NCBI GenBank assembly: GCA_902522115.1
Contig: CABYUV010000008.1
Span: forward strand, 1 to 55,138
Length of the DNA: 55,138 nt
From: an uncultured Pelagibacteraceae bacterium
GTDB lineage: Bacteria > Pseudomonadota > Alphaproteobacteria > Pelagibacterales > Pelagibacteraceae
Direction: 5' to 3'
The position numbers and the translations under genes are program-made. Shown here in pieces: positions 16,288 to 24,422 of this stretch. Position 1 is the stretch's first letter, and each line of letters starts with the position of its first letter. Under the pieces are notes generated by a model. The model ran no database searches. It was not told where the DNA came from and saw only the letters and a program-made list of their open reading frames with translations.

Positions 16288-16316
16288 AAATTATGTATAA
16301 TTATTATACATAATTT
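16288..16316. promoter_or_regulatory. 29-base perfect palindrome in front of the desaturase gene
   Basis: Arms of 14 bases, AAATTATGTATAAT and ATTATACATAATTT, flank a single central base at 16302. On the desaturase strand it would fold into a hairpin followed by a T-run that reaches the start codon. It may be an operator for a dimeric repressor (the TGTATA...TATACA core recalls GntR-type sites), a leader hairpin occluding initiation, or an AT-rich terminator. Which one is not clear from sequence. Confidence 0.55.
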
Positions 16317-16325
16317 ACAAAAGCT

Positions 16326-16360
16326 AAAAAAAAAGGGCAAGTACAAAATTGTACCTGCCC
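16326..16360 (-). terminator. Intrinsic terminator of the proteorhodopsin gene
   Basis: On the minus strand a hairpin with stem GGGCA-x-GTACAA / TTGTAC-x-TGCCC (16335-16360) is followed by nine T residues (16334-16326). It is 21 bases past the proteorhodopsin stop. It should make the rhodopsin a single-gene transcript, separate from the desaturase operon. It is the clearest intrinsic terminator in the window. Confidence 0.85.
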
Positions 16361-16381
16361 TAAATTTAAATTTTAGCTAAA

Positions 16382-17155
16382 TTACTTAGCTCTTCTTCCC
16401 GCAGAACTAGTTGCAGCAGCCCAGATTACTAGACCAAATGCAATTTTGTTAATGAAGTCAGCTAAGTTGTAAACGACGTTAAGTGAGTTAGCGTCTACAC
16501 CACCAGTTAAGTAACCAAATACATAACCTAGTGGATAAATTGCCCAACCTACAGTAACGATCATCCTCATTGCACCAAAAGCAGTTACAAGAGCTTTGTT
16601 TCCACTTTTCGCTGCAGCTTTTCCAGCTTCACCTGAGAATACTTCATAAAGAATGTATACCCAACCTGCCATTCCGATGATGAAACCAAGTGTAGCATTA
16701 ATATATCCTGCTTCACCTAAGTATCCACCGATTAGCATTACTAATGAACCGATTAACAATCTCCAGAACATTCCAGAGTTTGCTTTACCAATAGCTGCTA
16801 GAATTAAATAGAATTCTACCATCTGTAATGGCACTGTGATTAACCAGTCAATGTATCTGTAAACAGTTGGCGAGTCTCCAGTAGCAACCCATACTTCTCT
16901 CATGTACATGTAGTGTATGAATGCAATACCAGTTACTAGACCAGCAACAATAACTGATGTTCTCCAGCCTGATGCGACGTTGCCTGCTTCCATGAAAAAG
17001 AAAGCAGTAGCTGCTAACATCCCCATAGAGATAACCCAGAATGAAATTCCTACGAAGTCATCTTGCATCAACATCGTTGCGTCTGCTGCAATAGCTATAC
17101 CTGAAAATCCTATCAGGGTCATAGCTGCTAAAGCAAACAGTTTAAGTTTTTTCAT
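16382..17155 (-). CDS. Proteorhodopsin, blue-absorbing type (light-driven proton pump)
   Basis: This 257-aa seven-helix retinal protein has a cleavable-looking signal peptide (residues 1-23, ending GIAIA). With an offset of 6 from the green proteorhodopsin reference, the key residues are His81, proton acceptor Asp103 (YIDWLITVPLQ), proton donor Glu114 and Schiff-base Lys237 (FINKIAF). The spectral tuning site (reference 105) is Gln111, the blue-light variant typical of open-ocean SAR11. Asp and Glu at acceptor and donor sites mean outward proton pumping. A strong ribosome binding site (GAGGGAG) precedes the ATG, and a solid terminator follows. No retinal-synthesis gene (blh, crt) is in the window. 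Confidence 0.98.
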   Translation of the reverse strand: MKKLKLFALAAMTLIGFSGIAIAADATMLMQDDFVGISFWVISMGMLAATAFFFMEAGNVASGWRTSVIVAGLVTGIAFIHYMYMREVWVATGDSPTVYRYIDWLITVPLQMVEFYLILAAIGKANSGMFWRLLIGSLVMLIGGYLGEAGYINATLGFIIGMAGWVYILYEVFSGEAGKAAAKSGNKALVTAFGAMRMIVTVGWAIYPLGYVFGYLTGGVDANSLNVVYNLADFINKIAFGLVIWAAATSSAGRRAK

Positions 17156-17185
17156 AAAAAACTCCCTCTTCGTTAGTTTTTATTT

Positions 17186-17201
17186 TAGTTTATATAAACT
17201 A
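17186..17201. promoter_or_regulatory. 16-base perfect palindrome in the proteorhodopsin leader region
   Basis: TAGTTTAT is followed directly by its reverse complement ATAAACTA, centred about 38 bases upstream of the proteorhodopsin ATG and 24 bases from its ribosome binding site. It could be a binding site for a dimeric regulator or part of the promoter. The whole 209-base divergent region to the CoA-synthetase gene holds nothing else I can name with confidence. Confidence 0.35.
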
Positions 17202-17364
17202 GACTTAAGTTTCCCTAAGCCAATTTTGCGGTTAATAGCAAATTAAATTAGTTTTATGAAGACTTAATTGTCACTAATAAGCATTGATTTTACTTAATTT
17301 TTAAAATTAAATACAATTTATAAGTTAAAAACCAAAAAAATTAAGGAATTCGAATCAAATTATT

Positions 17365-19266
17365 ATGTCTTCTAAATTTAATCAAATTTATGAAAATTCT
17401 TTAAAAAATCCCGAAAAATTTTGGCAAGAAGCTTCAGAAGATATATTTTGGTTTAAAAAACCAACAAAAATTTTAAATAAATCTAACCCACCTTTCTATA
17501 AATGGTTCGAGGATGGAGTTACAAATACATGTTATAACGCTTTAGACATTCATATTGATCAAGGAAGAGGTCAAAAAACAGCTTTAATCTACGATAGTCC
17601 TATAACAGGTAACAAAAGTAAGTTCACTTATGAGGAATTAAGGTCAAAGGTTTCTAAATTTGCAGGGGCATTGAAAGCTCAAGGGGCTAATAAAGGTGAT
17701 CGGGTGATCATTTACATGCCAATGATCCCTGAAGCAGTGGTAGCTATGCTGGCTTGTGCAAGAATAGGTGCAATTCACTCTGTTGTATTTGGAGGATTTG
17801 CCTCAAATGAGCTTGCAAGTAGAATAGATGACAGTAAAGCAAAATTATTAGTGACTGCCTCGTGTGGTTTTGAACCTGGAAGAACAGTTGAGTACAAACC
17901 TCTTGTTGATGAAGCTATAAAAATAGCCAATCATAAAATTGAAAAGGTAATATTGTTCCAAAGACCAGGAAATGAAGTCAAACTAAATACACCTAAAGAG
18001 GTCAGTTGGGACGAGGTTATCTCTGGAGCTAAAGATGTAGACTGTGTTGAAATGAATTCAAATGAGTTTGCATACATTTTATATACATCGGGTACTACTG
18101 GAACTCCAAAAGGTATAGTAAGAGACATAGGAGGTCACATTGTTGCTCTCAAATGGACTATGAAAAATATTTATAACATCGATGCAGATGATATTTGGTG
18201 GTCTGCAAGTGACATTGGTTGGATTGTTGGACACTCTTATATTGTTTATGCTCCTTTATTTAAAGGATGCACCACTGTTTTGTTTGAAGGAAAGCCTGTT
18301 GGAACTCCAGATGCTGGTGCATTTTGGAAAATAATATCTGATTATAAAGTAAAATCTCTTTTTACAGCTCCAACAGCTTTTAGAGCTATTAAAAAAGAAG
18401 ATCCCGAGGGTAAATTTTTCTCAAAATATGATTTGAGTAGTTTTGAAAGCTTATTTCTTGCTGGAGAAAGAGCTGACCCAGATACGATTAAATGGGCTGA
18501 AAATTTACTTAAAGTTCCAGTGATAGATCATTGGTGGCAAACAGAAACCAGCTGGGCAATAAGCTCAAACTGTACTGGAATTGAAATGATGAAAACAAAA
18601 TATGGTTCAGCCTGTAAAGCTGTACCTGGATATGATGTCAAAATCATTAAGCCAGACCAATCTTTAGCAAAACCAAATGAGATGGGAGATATTGTAGTAA
18701 AACTACCATTGCCTCCTGGTACATTCCCAACATTATGGAATGCGGATCAAAGATACAAAGAAAACTATATGTCTAATTACGAAGGATACTATCAAACATA
18801 TGATGCAGGTCATATTGATGATGATGGTTATATTTGGATCATGTCTAGAACTGACGACATTATAAATGTAGCAGGTCATAGATTGTCTACAGGAGCTATT
18901 GAAGAAGTTCTATCAGAACATCAATCAGTAGCTGAATGCGCAGTTCTTGGAATTGCAGATAAATTAAAAGGTCAATTACCCATTGGATTAGTAGTATTAA
19001 AATCTGGTGTTGATAAAGATAATAAAACTATTTCTAAAGAATGTGTGCAAATGGTAAGAGACAAAATCGGACCAGTTGCTGCATTTAAAGTTGTAATTGT
19101 TATTAAAAGATTGCCAAAAACAAGGTCAGGAAAAATTTTAAGAGGAACGATAAGAAAAATTGCAGATGGTGTTGATTATAAAGTGCCACCTACTATAGAC
19201 GATCCCGCGATTCTAACAGAAATCACGGAAGATTTAGTTAATCATAAAATCTTAAATAATGGTTAA
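17365..19266 (+). CDS. Propionyl-CoA/acetyl-CoA synthetase (PrpE/Acs-like, AMP-forming)
   Basis: This 633-aa member of the ANL adenylate-forming family converts a short carboxylate to its CoA thioester with ATP. The motifs are the P-loop-like YILYTSGTTGTPKGIVRD (near residues 233-250), the aromatic WWQTETSW segment, and the C-terminal KTRSGKILRGTIRK whose lysine is the catalytic and acetylation-controlled site. The variant GIVRDIGGHIVALKWTM is closer to propionyl-CoA synthetases (PrpE/ACSS3) than to acetate-specific Acs. It overlaps the SMR transporter gene by 8 bases. Acetate versus propionate preference cannot be settled by eye. Confidence 0.9.
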   Translation: MSSKFNQIYENSLKNPEKFWQEASEDIFWFKKPTKILNKSNPPFYKWFEDGVTNTCYNALDIHIDQGRGQKTALIYDSPITGNKSKFTYEELRSKVSKFAGALKAQGANKGDRVIIYMPMIPEAVVAMLACARIGAIHSVVFGGFASNELASRIDDSKAKLLVTASCGFEPGRTVEYKPLVDEAIKIANHKIEKVILFQRPGNEVKLNTPKEVSWDEVISGAKDVDCVEMNSNEFAYILYTSGTTGTPKGIVRDIGGHIVALKWTMKNIYNIDADDIWWSASDIGWIVGHSYIVYAPLFKGCTTVLFEGKPVGTPDAGAFWKIISDYKVKSLFTAPTAFRAIKKEDPEGKFFSKYDLSSFESLFLAGERADPDTIKWAENLLKVPVIDHWWQTETSWAISSNCTGIEMMKTKYGSACKAVPGYDVKIIKPDQSLAKPNEMGDIVVKLPLPPGTFPTLWNADQRYKENYMSNYEGYYQTYDAGHIDDDGYIWIMSRTDDIINVAGHRLSTGAIEEVLSEHQSVAECAVLGIADKLKGQLPIGLVVLKSGVDKDNKTISKECVQMVRDKIGPVAAFKVVIVIKRLPKTRSGKILRGTIRKIADGVDYKVPPTIDDPAILTEITEDLVNHKILNNG

Positions 19267-19591
19267 AACTTATATTTTTTTAATCGCTGCAATTTTTTGT
19301 GAGGTTGCTGGAACAATACTACTTCCTGTGTCTCAAAACTTCACAAAACTTATACCAACAGTTGCCTTATCTGTATTTTATCTGACAGCTTTTTATCTGT
19401 TAACTTTTGTAGTTAATAAACTTCCAATAGCAATTGTTTATGCAACATGGAGTGGTTTAGGAATTTTTACAATAGCAATCCTTGGCTATATTTTCTTTAA
19501 GCAAACTTTAGCTTGGCAAGCAATATTAGGGTTGTTTTTAATTGTAATTGGAGTGATACTTGTAAATAGTTTTACTGGAAAGCTTAGCTAA
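19259..19591 (+). CDS. Small multidrug resistance (SMR/EmrE-family) transporter
   Basis: This 110-aa inner-membrane protein has four hydrophobic helices. The essential membrane glutamate of the family is at residue 14 (IFCEVAGT), and the conserved YATWSGLG lies in helix 3. SMR proteins work as dimers exchanging protons for cationic drugs, quaternary amines or guanidinium. The start overlaps the synthetase stop by 8 bases, and the 3' end overlaps the convergent dihydroorotase gene by 8 bases. The substrate is unknown. Confidence 0.9.
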   Translation: MVKTYIFLIAAIFCEVAGTILLPVSQNFTKLIPTVALSVFYLTAFYLLTFVVNKLPIAIVYATWSGLGIFTIAILGYIFFKQTLAWQAILGLFLIVIGVILVNSFTGKLS

Positions 19592-20891
19592 ACTGTAAAG
19601 GTGTTCCATCAGGATCACCTAAAATTTTACCATCCTGCATTTTAATTTTTCCAGCAATAATAGTGTGTGTTGGTGTTCCTTTAAATTTAAATCCATTAAA
19701 TGGTGACCACTTGCATTTACTCTCTATATTTTCATTTTTAATCTCTATAGTTTTATTCATATCTACTATAGTAAAGTCTGCATCGTAGCCTTCTTTAATA
19801 AATCCTTTGTTTTTTATTCCAAAAATTTTTACTGGATTTTCACAAACAAAGTTCATTAATTGATTAAGCGATAGTTTTCCATCATTTATGTGATTTAACA
19901 TTACAGGCATTAAAGTTTGAACTCCTGGCATCCCTGAAGGAGTATTCGGATATACCTTATCCTTATTCTCTTTTAAATGAGGGGCGTGATCTGACCCAAT
20001 AGTGTCATTAAAGTTGTTTCTCACTCCATACCACAATCTATCATAATGTGATTTGTCTCTAAGTGGGGGATTCATCTGAGCATAAGTTCCTAGCTTATCA
20101 TAACAGTCTGGGGCATAGAGTGTTAAATGCTGGGGAGTAATCTCAAATGTAATGTTTCCTTTATGTTGTGATAGAAAGTCAATTTCTTCTTTTGTTGTAA
20201 TATGAAGCACATGAGCTTTTTTATTGTGCTTTTCTGCAATTCGAACAATTCTTCTAGTAGATGCGATTGCACATTCCGCACTTCTCCATACTGGATGGGT
20301 ATGAACATCTCCCTCTTTTATTAATTTCTTGTTTACTTTTAAAATTGCCTCATCTTCAGAATGAACTGCTACAACTTTTGAAGCATTTTGAAAAACCTTA
20401 TCTATATCCTCTTCTTCAGCTACTAATAAATTACCAGTTGAAGAACCTGCAAAAAGTTTAATACCACAACAACCTTCTAAACCCTCTAGATTTGCTAAAT
20501 CATCCGCATTGTCTGCTGTTGCCCCAAAATAAAAAGCATAATTGGAATACATTCTGTTTTTAGCAAGATCTAGTTTTCTTTGGAACTCTTTCATATTTGA
20601 AGTTGGCGGATTAGTATTTGGCATTTCAAATACACTGGTTATTCCACCTGCAATTGCTGCTCTACTTCCTGAATGAAGATCCTCAGTATCTGTTGACCCT
20701 GGTTCTCTAAAATGTGTTTGGGTGTCTATGCAACCAGGTAATACTGTATGGCCTTCTGCATTAATTGTTTCTTTGGCTTCTTCTGAAATTTGTCCAATCT
20801 GTTGGATTTTTCCGTCTTTTATAGCAACATCAACATCTTTTAATTCACCATCGATGTAACATTGTCCGTTTTTAATTATAAGATCTAACAT
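19584..20891 (-). CDS. Dihydroorotase-like cyclic amidohydrolase
   Basis: This 435-aa amidohydrolase probably converts carbamoyl-aspartate to dihydroorotate in pyrimidine synthesis. It shows THFREPGSTDTED near residue 59, the carbamylated lysine in GIKLFAGSSTG, VHSEDE, HVLHITTKEE, the signature GSDHAPHLKE, and SGMPGVQTLMP. The usual HxH of the first metal site reads QTH, so the first His is Gln. I recall this DQxHFREPG variant from a recognised dihydroorotase subgroup, so activity is not excluded. Hydantoinase or allantoinase are less likely because REPG is present. It stands alone on this strand. Confidence 0.8.
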   Translation of the reverse strand: MLDLIIKNGQCYIDGELKDVDVAIKDGKIQQIGQISEEAKETINAEGHTVLPGCIDTQTHFREPGSTDTEDLHSGSRAAIAGGITSVFEMPNTNPPTSNMKEFQRKLDLAKNRMYSNYAFYFGATADNADDLANLEGLEGCCGIKLFAGSSTGNLLVAEEEDIDKVFQNASKVVAVHSEDEAILKVNKKLIKEGDVHTHPVWRSAECAIASTRRIVRIAEKHNKKAHVLHITTKEEIDFLSQHKGNITFEITPQHLTLYAPDCYDKLGTYAQMNPPLRDKSHYDRLWYGVRNNFNDTIGSDHAPHLKENKDKVYPNTPSGMPGVQTLMPVMLNHINDGKLSLNQLMNFVCENPVKIFGIKNKGFIKEGYDADFTIVDMNKTIEIKNENIESKCKWSPFNGFKFKGTPTHTIIAGKIKMQDGKILGDPDGTPLQFS

Positions 20892-20934
20892 TTTGAAAAA
20901 TTGTTATTATATTACATTCTATAATTAATCAATT

Positions 20935-21825
20935 ATGAATATAAAAAACGTTTACATTTTAGAAGGTAGAGCAATTCTTTATATTAACGGAGAAGATTCA
21001 AAAGAGTTCCTTCAAAATCTTATTAGTAACGATATAAACAAAGTAAGTGATGTAAATAGTTGTTTTAGCTCATTACTTACACCCCAAGGTAAATTTTTAT
21101 ATGAATTTATAATTGTAAAACATAAGTCTGGATATCTTTTAGACTGTGAAAAACCTCAGGCAGAGGAGTTGTTCAAACAATTATCCCTATATAAGCTAAG
21201 ATCAAAAGTTGAAATTCTCAATTTAAGTAATGAATTTGTTGTAGCAGCATTTTCTCATGAAAAATTTTTAACTTTTGATGAAGCGAAAGATCAACCTGGA
21301 TACACAATTAAATATAGAGAAGATCCAATATTTTTAGATCCAAGAAATAAGGATTTGGGCGCGAGATTAATTATTAATTTAGAAAAACTTTATTTATCTT
21401 TGAAAAAACTAGATCTTCATGATGCAAACCTAAAAGAATATTATTCACTAAGTCATAATCTTGGAATAGTTCCAAAAGATTTAAATAAATTAAAAGACAA
21501 ATTGTTTGGTATTGAATGTAATTTTGAAGAATTAAACGGAATTGATTTCAAAAAAGGTTGTTATGTTGGTCAAGAAAATACAGCACGAATTAAATTAAAA
21601 AACAAGCTTTCAAAAAGATTATTTCCAATAAATGTAATTAATGGAAAACTTCACGAAGGTGAAAGTATTTATAGCAATGAAGTTGAAATAGGTAAGGTTT
21701 TAATTGATAGCGACTACCCTTTTGCTTTAATTAAATACTTAAACGAAAACTTTGATGAAAAAGCAAATTTTAAAACTAAAGAAGCTTTAATAAATGTCAA
21801 TAAACCTAATTGGATAAAAAACTAA
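20935..21825 (+). CDS. ygfZ: YgfZ/GcvT-domain folate-binding protein (Fe-S cluster maintenance)
   Basis: This 296-aa protein of the aminomethyltransferase fold carries the YgfZ signature KKGCYVGQE near residue 206, whose cysteine is essential in E. coli. The N-terminus (YILEGRAILYINGEDSKEFLQNLISNDI) and TPQGKFLYEFI fit the family. YgfZ uses tetrahydrofolate to support repair or assembly of certain Fe-S enzymes in the cytoplasm. It is transcribed divergently from the dihydroorotase gene across 43 bases and converges on the small gene at 21831. Confidence 0.9.
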   Translation: MNIKNVYILEGRAILYINGEDSKEFLQNLISNDINKVSDVNSCFSSLLTPQGKFLYEFIIVKHKSGYLLDCEKPQAEELFKQLSLYKLRSKVEILNLSNEFVVAAFSHEKFLTFDEAKDQPGYTIKYREDPIFLDPRNKDLGARLIINLEKLYLSLKKLDLHDANLKEYYSLSHNLGIVPKDLNKLKDKLFGIECNFEELNGIDFKKGCYVGQENTARIKLKNKLSKRLFPINVINGKLHEGESIYSNEVEIGKVLIDSDYPFALIKYLNENFDEKANFKTKEALINVNKPNWIKN

Positions 21826-21830
21826 TTTTC

Positions 21831-21992
21831 TTATTTAAATAAATAAACAATCATTAAAATTATAAAAACTAAAATAATCCAAATACTAAGATTTTTAAGA
21901 AATTGCTTTAATTGAGAATTTGATTGTAAAAAACTTGGTAGAACTAAAATCAAAACCCCAACCATAAATATTACTGAAAGTAATTTATCCAT
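21831..21992 (-). CDS. Small two-span membrane protein (53 aa)
   Basis: This 53-aa hypothetical protein has two hydrophobic helices (LLSVIFMVGVLILVLP, then LSIWIILVFIILMIVYLF) joined by a polar turn. I place the start at the ATG at 21992, which has GGAG six bases upstream. A longer in-frame start would lie inside the tRNA gene and is rejected. It begins 26 bases after the tRNA-Leu CCA end and probably rides on the same transcript. No family recognised. Confidence 0.55.
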   Translation of the reverse strand: MDKLLSVIFMVGVLILVLPSFLQSNSQLKQFLKNLSIWIILVFIILMIVYLFK

Positions 21993-22018
21993 CAAAAACT
22001 CCAATATTAAATTCACTT

Positions 22019-22104
22019 TGGTGCGGTCGGAGAGACTCGAACTCTCATGGACTAGGTCCACACGGCCCTCAACCGTGCCTGTCTACCAATTTCAGCACGA
22101 CCGC
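22019..22104 (-). tRNA. tRNA-Leu (anticodon GAG), CCA encoded
   Basis: This 86-base type II tRNA has a 7-bp acceptor stem (GCGGTCG/CGACCGC), discriminator A and a genome-encoded CCA. The anticodon loop is TTGAGGG with anticodon GAG, reading CUC and CUU codons. A long variable arm (TGGACC-TA-GTCCA type) and a T-loop GTTCGAGTC are visible. These features define leucine tRNA. A promoter lies just upstream at 22115-22143. Confidence 0.96.
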
Positions 22105-22114
22105 GATATGTCCC

Positions 22115-22143
22115 ATAATAAATGAATGACAATCATGTTTCAA
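22115..22143 (-). promoter_or_regulatory. Promoter of the tRNA-Leu gene
   Basis: On the minus strand a -35 TTGAAA (22143-22138) and a -10 TATTAT (22120-22115) are separated by 17 bases and placed about 11 bases before the mature tRNA 5' end. A GGG follows the -10 element. It lies in the short gap between the tRNA and the divergent nadA gene. Confidence 0.7.
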
Positions 22144-22159
22144 ATTGGTAAAAATCCTC

Positions 22160-23149
22160 ATGGAATTTACACAAGAAGTACGTAAAGCAACAGATCCTAT
22201 TTACCAAAAGATTTCCAAGGTTATGCCTGAAATTGAATGGTCAGTGCATGCTCCGTATATTCATAAAATTAATAAATTAAAAAAAGAAAAAAATGCTGTA
22301 ATTCTAGCCCATAATTATCAAACTCCAGAAATTTATCATGGTGTTGCAGATTTTTCTGCAGACTCTCTTGCATTAGCAATTGAAGCTTCAAAAACTTCAG
22401 CTGATATTATTTTAATGGCCGGGGTACATTTTATGGCAGAAACTGCAAAGTTAATGAGCCCAGATAAAAAAGTTATTCTTCCTGATATGGAAGCTGGATG
22501 TTCTTTATCATCATCTATTACAGGTAAAGATGTAAGACTATTGAAAGAAAAATACCCAGGGGTTCCTGTTGTGTCTTATGTCAATACATCAGCAGAAGTT
22601 AAAGCAGAAACAGACGTTTGTTGTACTTCCGCTAATGCAGTTAAAATAGTCAAATCACTTGGGGTAAAAAGAGTAATATTTTTACCTGATGATTATTTAG
22701 CTAAATATGTAGCTTCTCAAACAGATGTTGAAATTATTTCTTGGAAAGGAATTTGCATTGTTCATGATCAGTTTAATAAAAAAGAAATAGAGGATATAAG
22801 AAAAAATAATCCAGGAATTAAAATTATTGCACACCCAGAATGTCCTCCAGATGTAATTAAAGCAAGTGATTTCGCTGGATCAACATCTGGAATGATAAAA
22901 TATGTAAAAGATAATCAACCAAAAAAAGTAATGATGGTTACTGAGTGCTCAATGAGTGACAATATTCAGATAGAAAATCCAAATGTAGAATTTGTTAAAC
23001 CATGCAATATGTGTCCACATATGAAAAAAATTACACTTCCAAAAATATTAGATTGTTTAGAGAATGAGACTGGTGAAATTATTATGGACAAGCAAACAAT
23101 TGAAAAAGCCAGAATATCTGTTGAGAGAATGGCAGCCATTGGCAGATAA
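22160..23149 (+). CDS. nadA: Quinolinate synthase A
   Basis: This protein of about 329 aa condenses iminoaspartate with dihydroxyacetone phosphate to quinolinate in de novo NAD synthesis. It holds a 4Fe-4S cluster through three cysteines, seen in EAGCSLS, in DVCCTSAN and in the C-terminal PCNMCPHMK. Typical segments are AHNYQTPEI, ADFSADSLALA, and HPECPPDV with FAGSTSGMI. I use ATG 22160; an in-frame TTG at 22145 is less likely. It lies directly upstream of nadC with a 4-base gap. No nadB or aspartate dehydrogenase gene is adjacent, so iminoaspartate must come from a gene elsewhere. Confidence 0.96.
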   Translation: MEFTQEVRKATDPIYQKISKVMPEIEWSVHAPYIHKINKLKKEKNAVILAHNYQTPEIYHGVADFSADSLALAIEASKTSADIILMAGVHFMAETAKLMSPDKKVILPDMEAGCSLSSSITGKDVRLLKEKYPGVPVVSYVNTSAEVKAETDVCCTSANAVKIVKSLGVKRVIFLPDDYLAKYVASQTDVEIISWKGICIVHDQFNKKEIEDIRKNNPGIKIIAHPECPPDVIKASDFAGSTSGMIKYVKDNQPKKVMMVTECSMSDNIQIENPNVEFVKPCNMCPHMKKITLPKILDCLENETGEIIMDKQTIEKARISVERMAAIGR

Positions 23150-23153
23150 TTAA

Positions 23154-23987
23154 GTGTCAAAAATCAAATTAAGTAAAGAATTTATCAAAAGTACTGTTAA
23201 ATTAGCATTGAACGAAGATCTTTATCCCTCAGGAGATATTACATCTAGTCTAATCAATAATGATAAAATGGTAACTGTTAAACTAATATCAAATCAAAAT
23301 GCAATTGTTGGAGGATTATTATTTGCTAAACAAACTTTTTCTTTAATTGATAGTAAAATAAAATTTATTATTAAGAAAAAAGATGGTTATAGCGTAAAAA
23401 AAGGTAATACGGTTGCTATTGTTAAAGGTAAAGCAAAAAATATTTTAATAGCCGAAAGAGTTGCTTTAAACTTTTTGTCTCACATTTCAGGAATAGCAAC
23501 TAGGACAAATAAATTTGTTAAATTAGCCGGGAGAAAAACAAAAATTTGTTGTACAAGAAAAACAATTCCAAACTTGAGAGTTATACAAAAGTATGCAGTT
23601 AAATTAGGAGGTGGGACAAATCATAGATTTAATTTGAGCGATGAATATTTAATTAAAGATAACCATGTTGCTAGCTCAGATTTAAAATCTTTAGTCCTAA
23701 AAGCTATTAAAAATAAAAAAGGAAAAAAAATTACTGTTGAGGTAGATACAACCAAACAACTTAAATCAATTTTAGGTCTTAAATTTAATACTGTTCTACT
23801 TGACAATATGAATTTAAAAAATTTAAGGGATAGTGTTAAAATTGCTAAAAAGTATTATCAGACTGAGGCCTCTGGAAATGTAAGTTTAAAAACTGTTAGA
23901 GCTATTGCGTCTACTGGAGTGAACAGAATTTCTGTAGGAAGCATTACTCATAGCGCACCTGCAATTGATTTTAAATTAGAGATTTAA
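23154..23987 (+). CDS. nadC: Nicotinate-nucleotide pyrophosphorylase (quinolinate phosphoribosyltransferase)
   Basis: This 277-aa enzyme turns quinolinate and PRPP into nicotinate mononucleotide, the step after NadA. The motifs are NEDLYPSGDITSSL at the start, then CTRKTIPNLR, KLGGGTNHRFNLSDEYLIKDNHV, and the C-terminal ASGNVSLKTVRAIASTGVNRISVGSITHSA barrel strands. The start is GTG at 23154, four bases after the nadA stop, so the pair forms an operon. Its 3' end overlaps the convergent MazG-like gene by 4 bases. Confidence 0.96.
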   Translation: MSKIKLSKEFIKSTVKLALNEDLYPSGDITSSLINNDKMVTVKLISNQNAIVGGLLFAKQTFSLIDSKIKFIIKKKDGYSVKKGNTVAIVKGKAKNILIAERVALNFLSHISGIATRTNKFVKLAGRKTKICCTRKTIPNLRVIQKYAVKLGGGTNHRFNLSDEYLIKDNHVASSDLKSLVLKAIKNKKGKKITVEVDTTKQLKSILGLKFNTVLLDNMNLKNLRDSVKIAKKYYQTEASGNVSLKTVRAIASTGVNRISVGSITHSAPAIDFKLEI

Positions 23988-24355
23988 TTTACAAACTTAG
24001 ATAAATCTGGCTTAAAATAATTAGGACCTTTCATGACTTTGCCAGATTCATTGTAGATTGGTTTTCCACTTTCATCTAACTTGCTCATGTTAGAATTTTG
24101 AACCTCATTAAAACATTTATCTAAATCAATCCCAAATGCATGCCCTGCTCCATAAGTTACATATAATATGTCTGTAAGTGCATCAGCTACTTCTAATAAA
24201 TCCTTATTATTCATAGCTTCTGTAAGTTCATCTAATTCCTCTTTAATTAGATCAATCCTTAATTTATTTATTTTATCACTACTAAATGAAGGTCTAGTTT
24301 TAACTTCCTGGCCAAAAGTTTTCATGAAAATACCTACTTTGCTAAAATTCGACAT
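23984..24355 (-). CDS. MazG-like / PRA-PH-type nucleotide pyrophosphohydrolase
   Basis: This 123-aa all-alpha NTP-PPase has the metal-binding pattern KEELDELTEA followed by LLEVADALTDILYV (EExxE...ExxD). The family strips pyrophosphate from non-canonical or excess nucleoside triphosphates, a house-cleaning role in the cytoplasm. The C-terminal tail (SGKVMKGPNYFKPDL) matches single-domain members found in many bacteria and phages. It has no operon partner and converges with nadC by a 4-base overlap. The exact nucleotide substrate is unknown. Confidence 0.82.
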   Translation of the reverse strand: MSNFSKVGIFMKTFGQEVKTRPSFSSDKINKLRIDLIKEELDELTEAMNNKDLLEVADALTDILYVTYGAGHAFGIDLDKCFNEVQNSNMSKLDESGKPIYNESGKVMKGPNYFKPDLSKFVN

Positions 24356-24422
24356 AATGCTCCTGTATGTTTTTAAATATTTATTGTATGTTAATAATTA
24401 TTTGTTACTTAAAAATTAATCA

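Noticed and set aside
21993..22061. Longer start for the 53-aa membrane protein
   Set aside because: It would place coding sequence inside the tRNA-Leu gene; the ATG at 21992 has its own GGAG.
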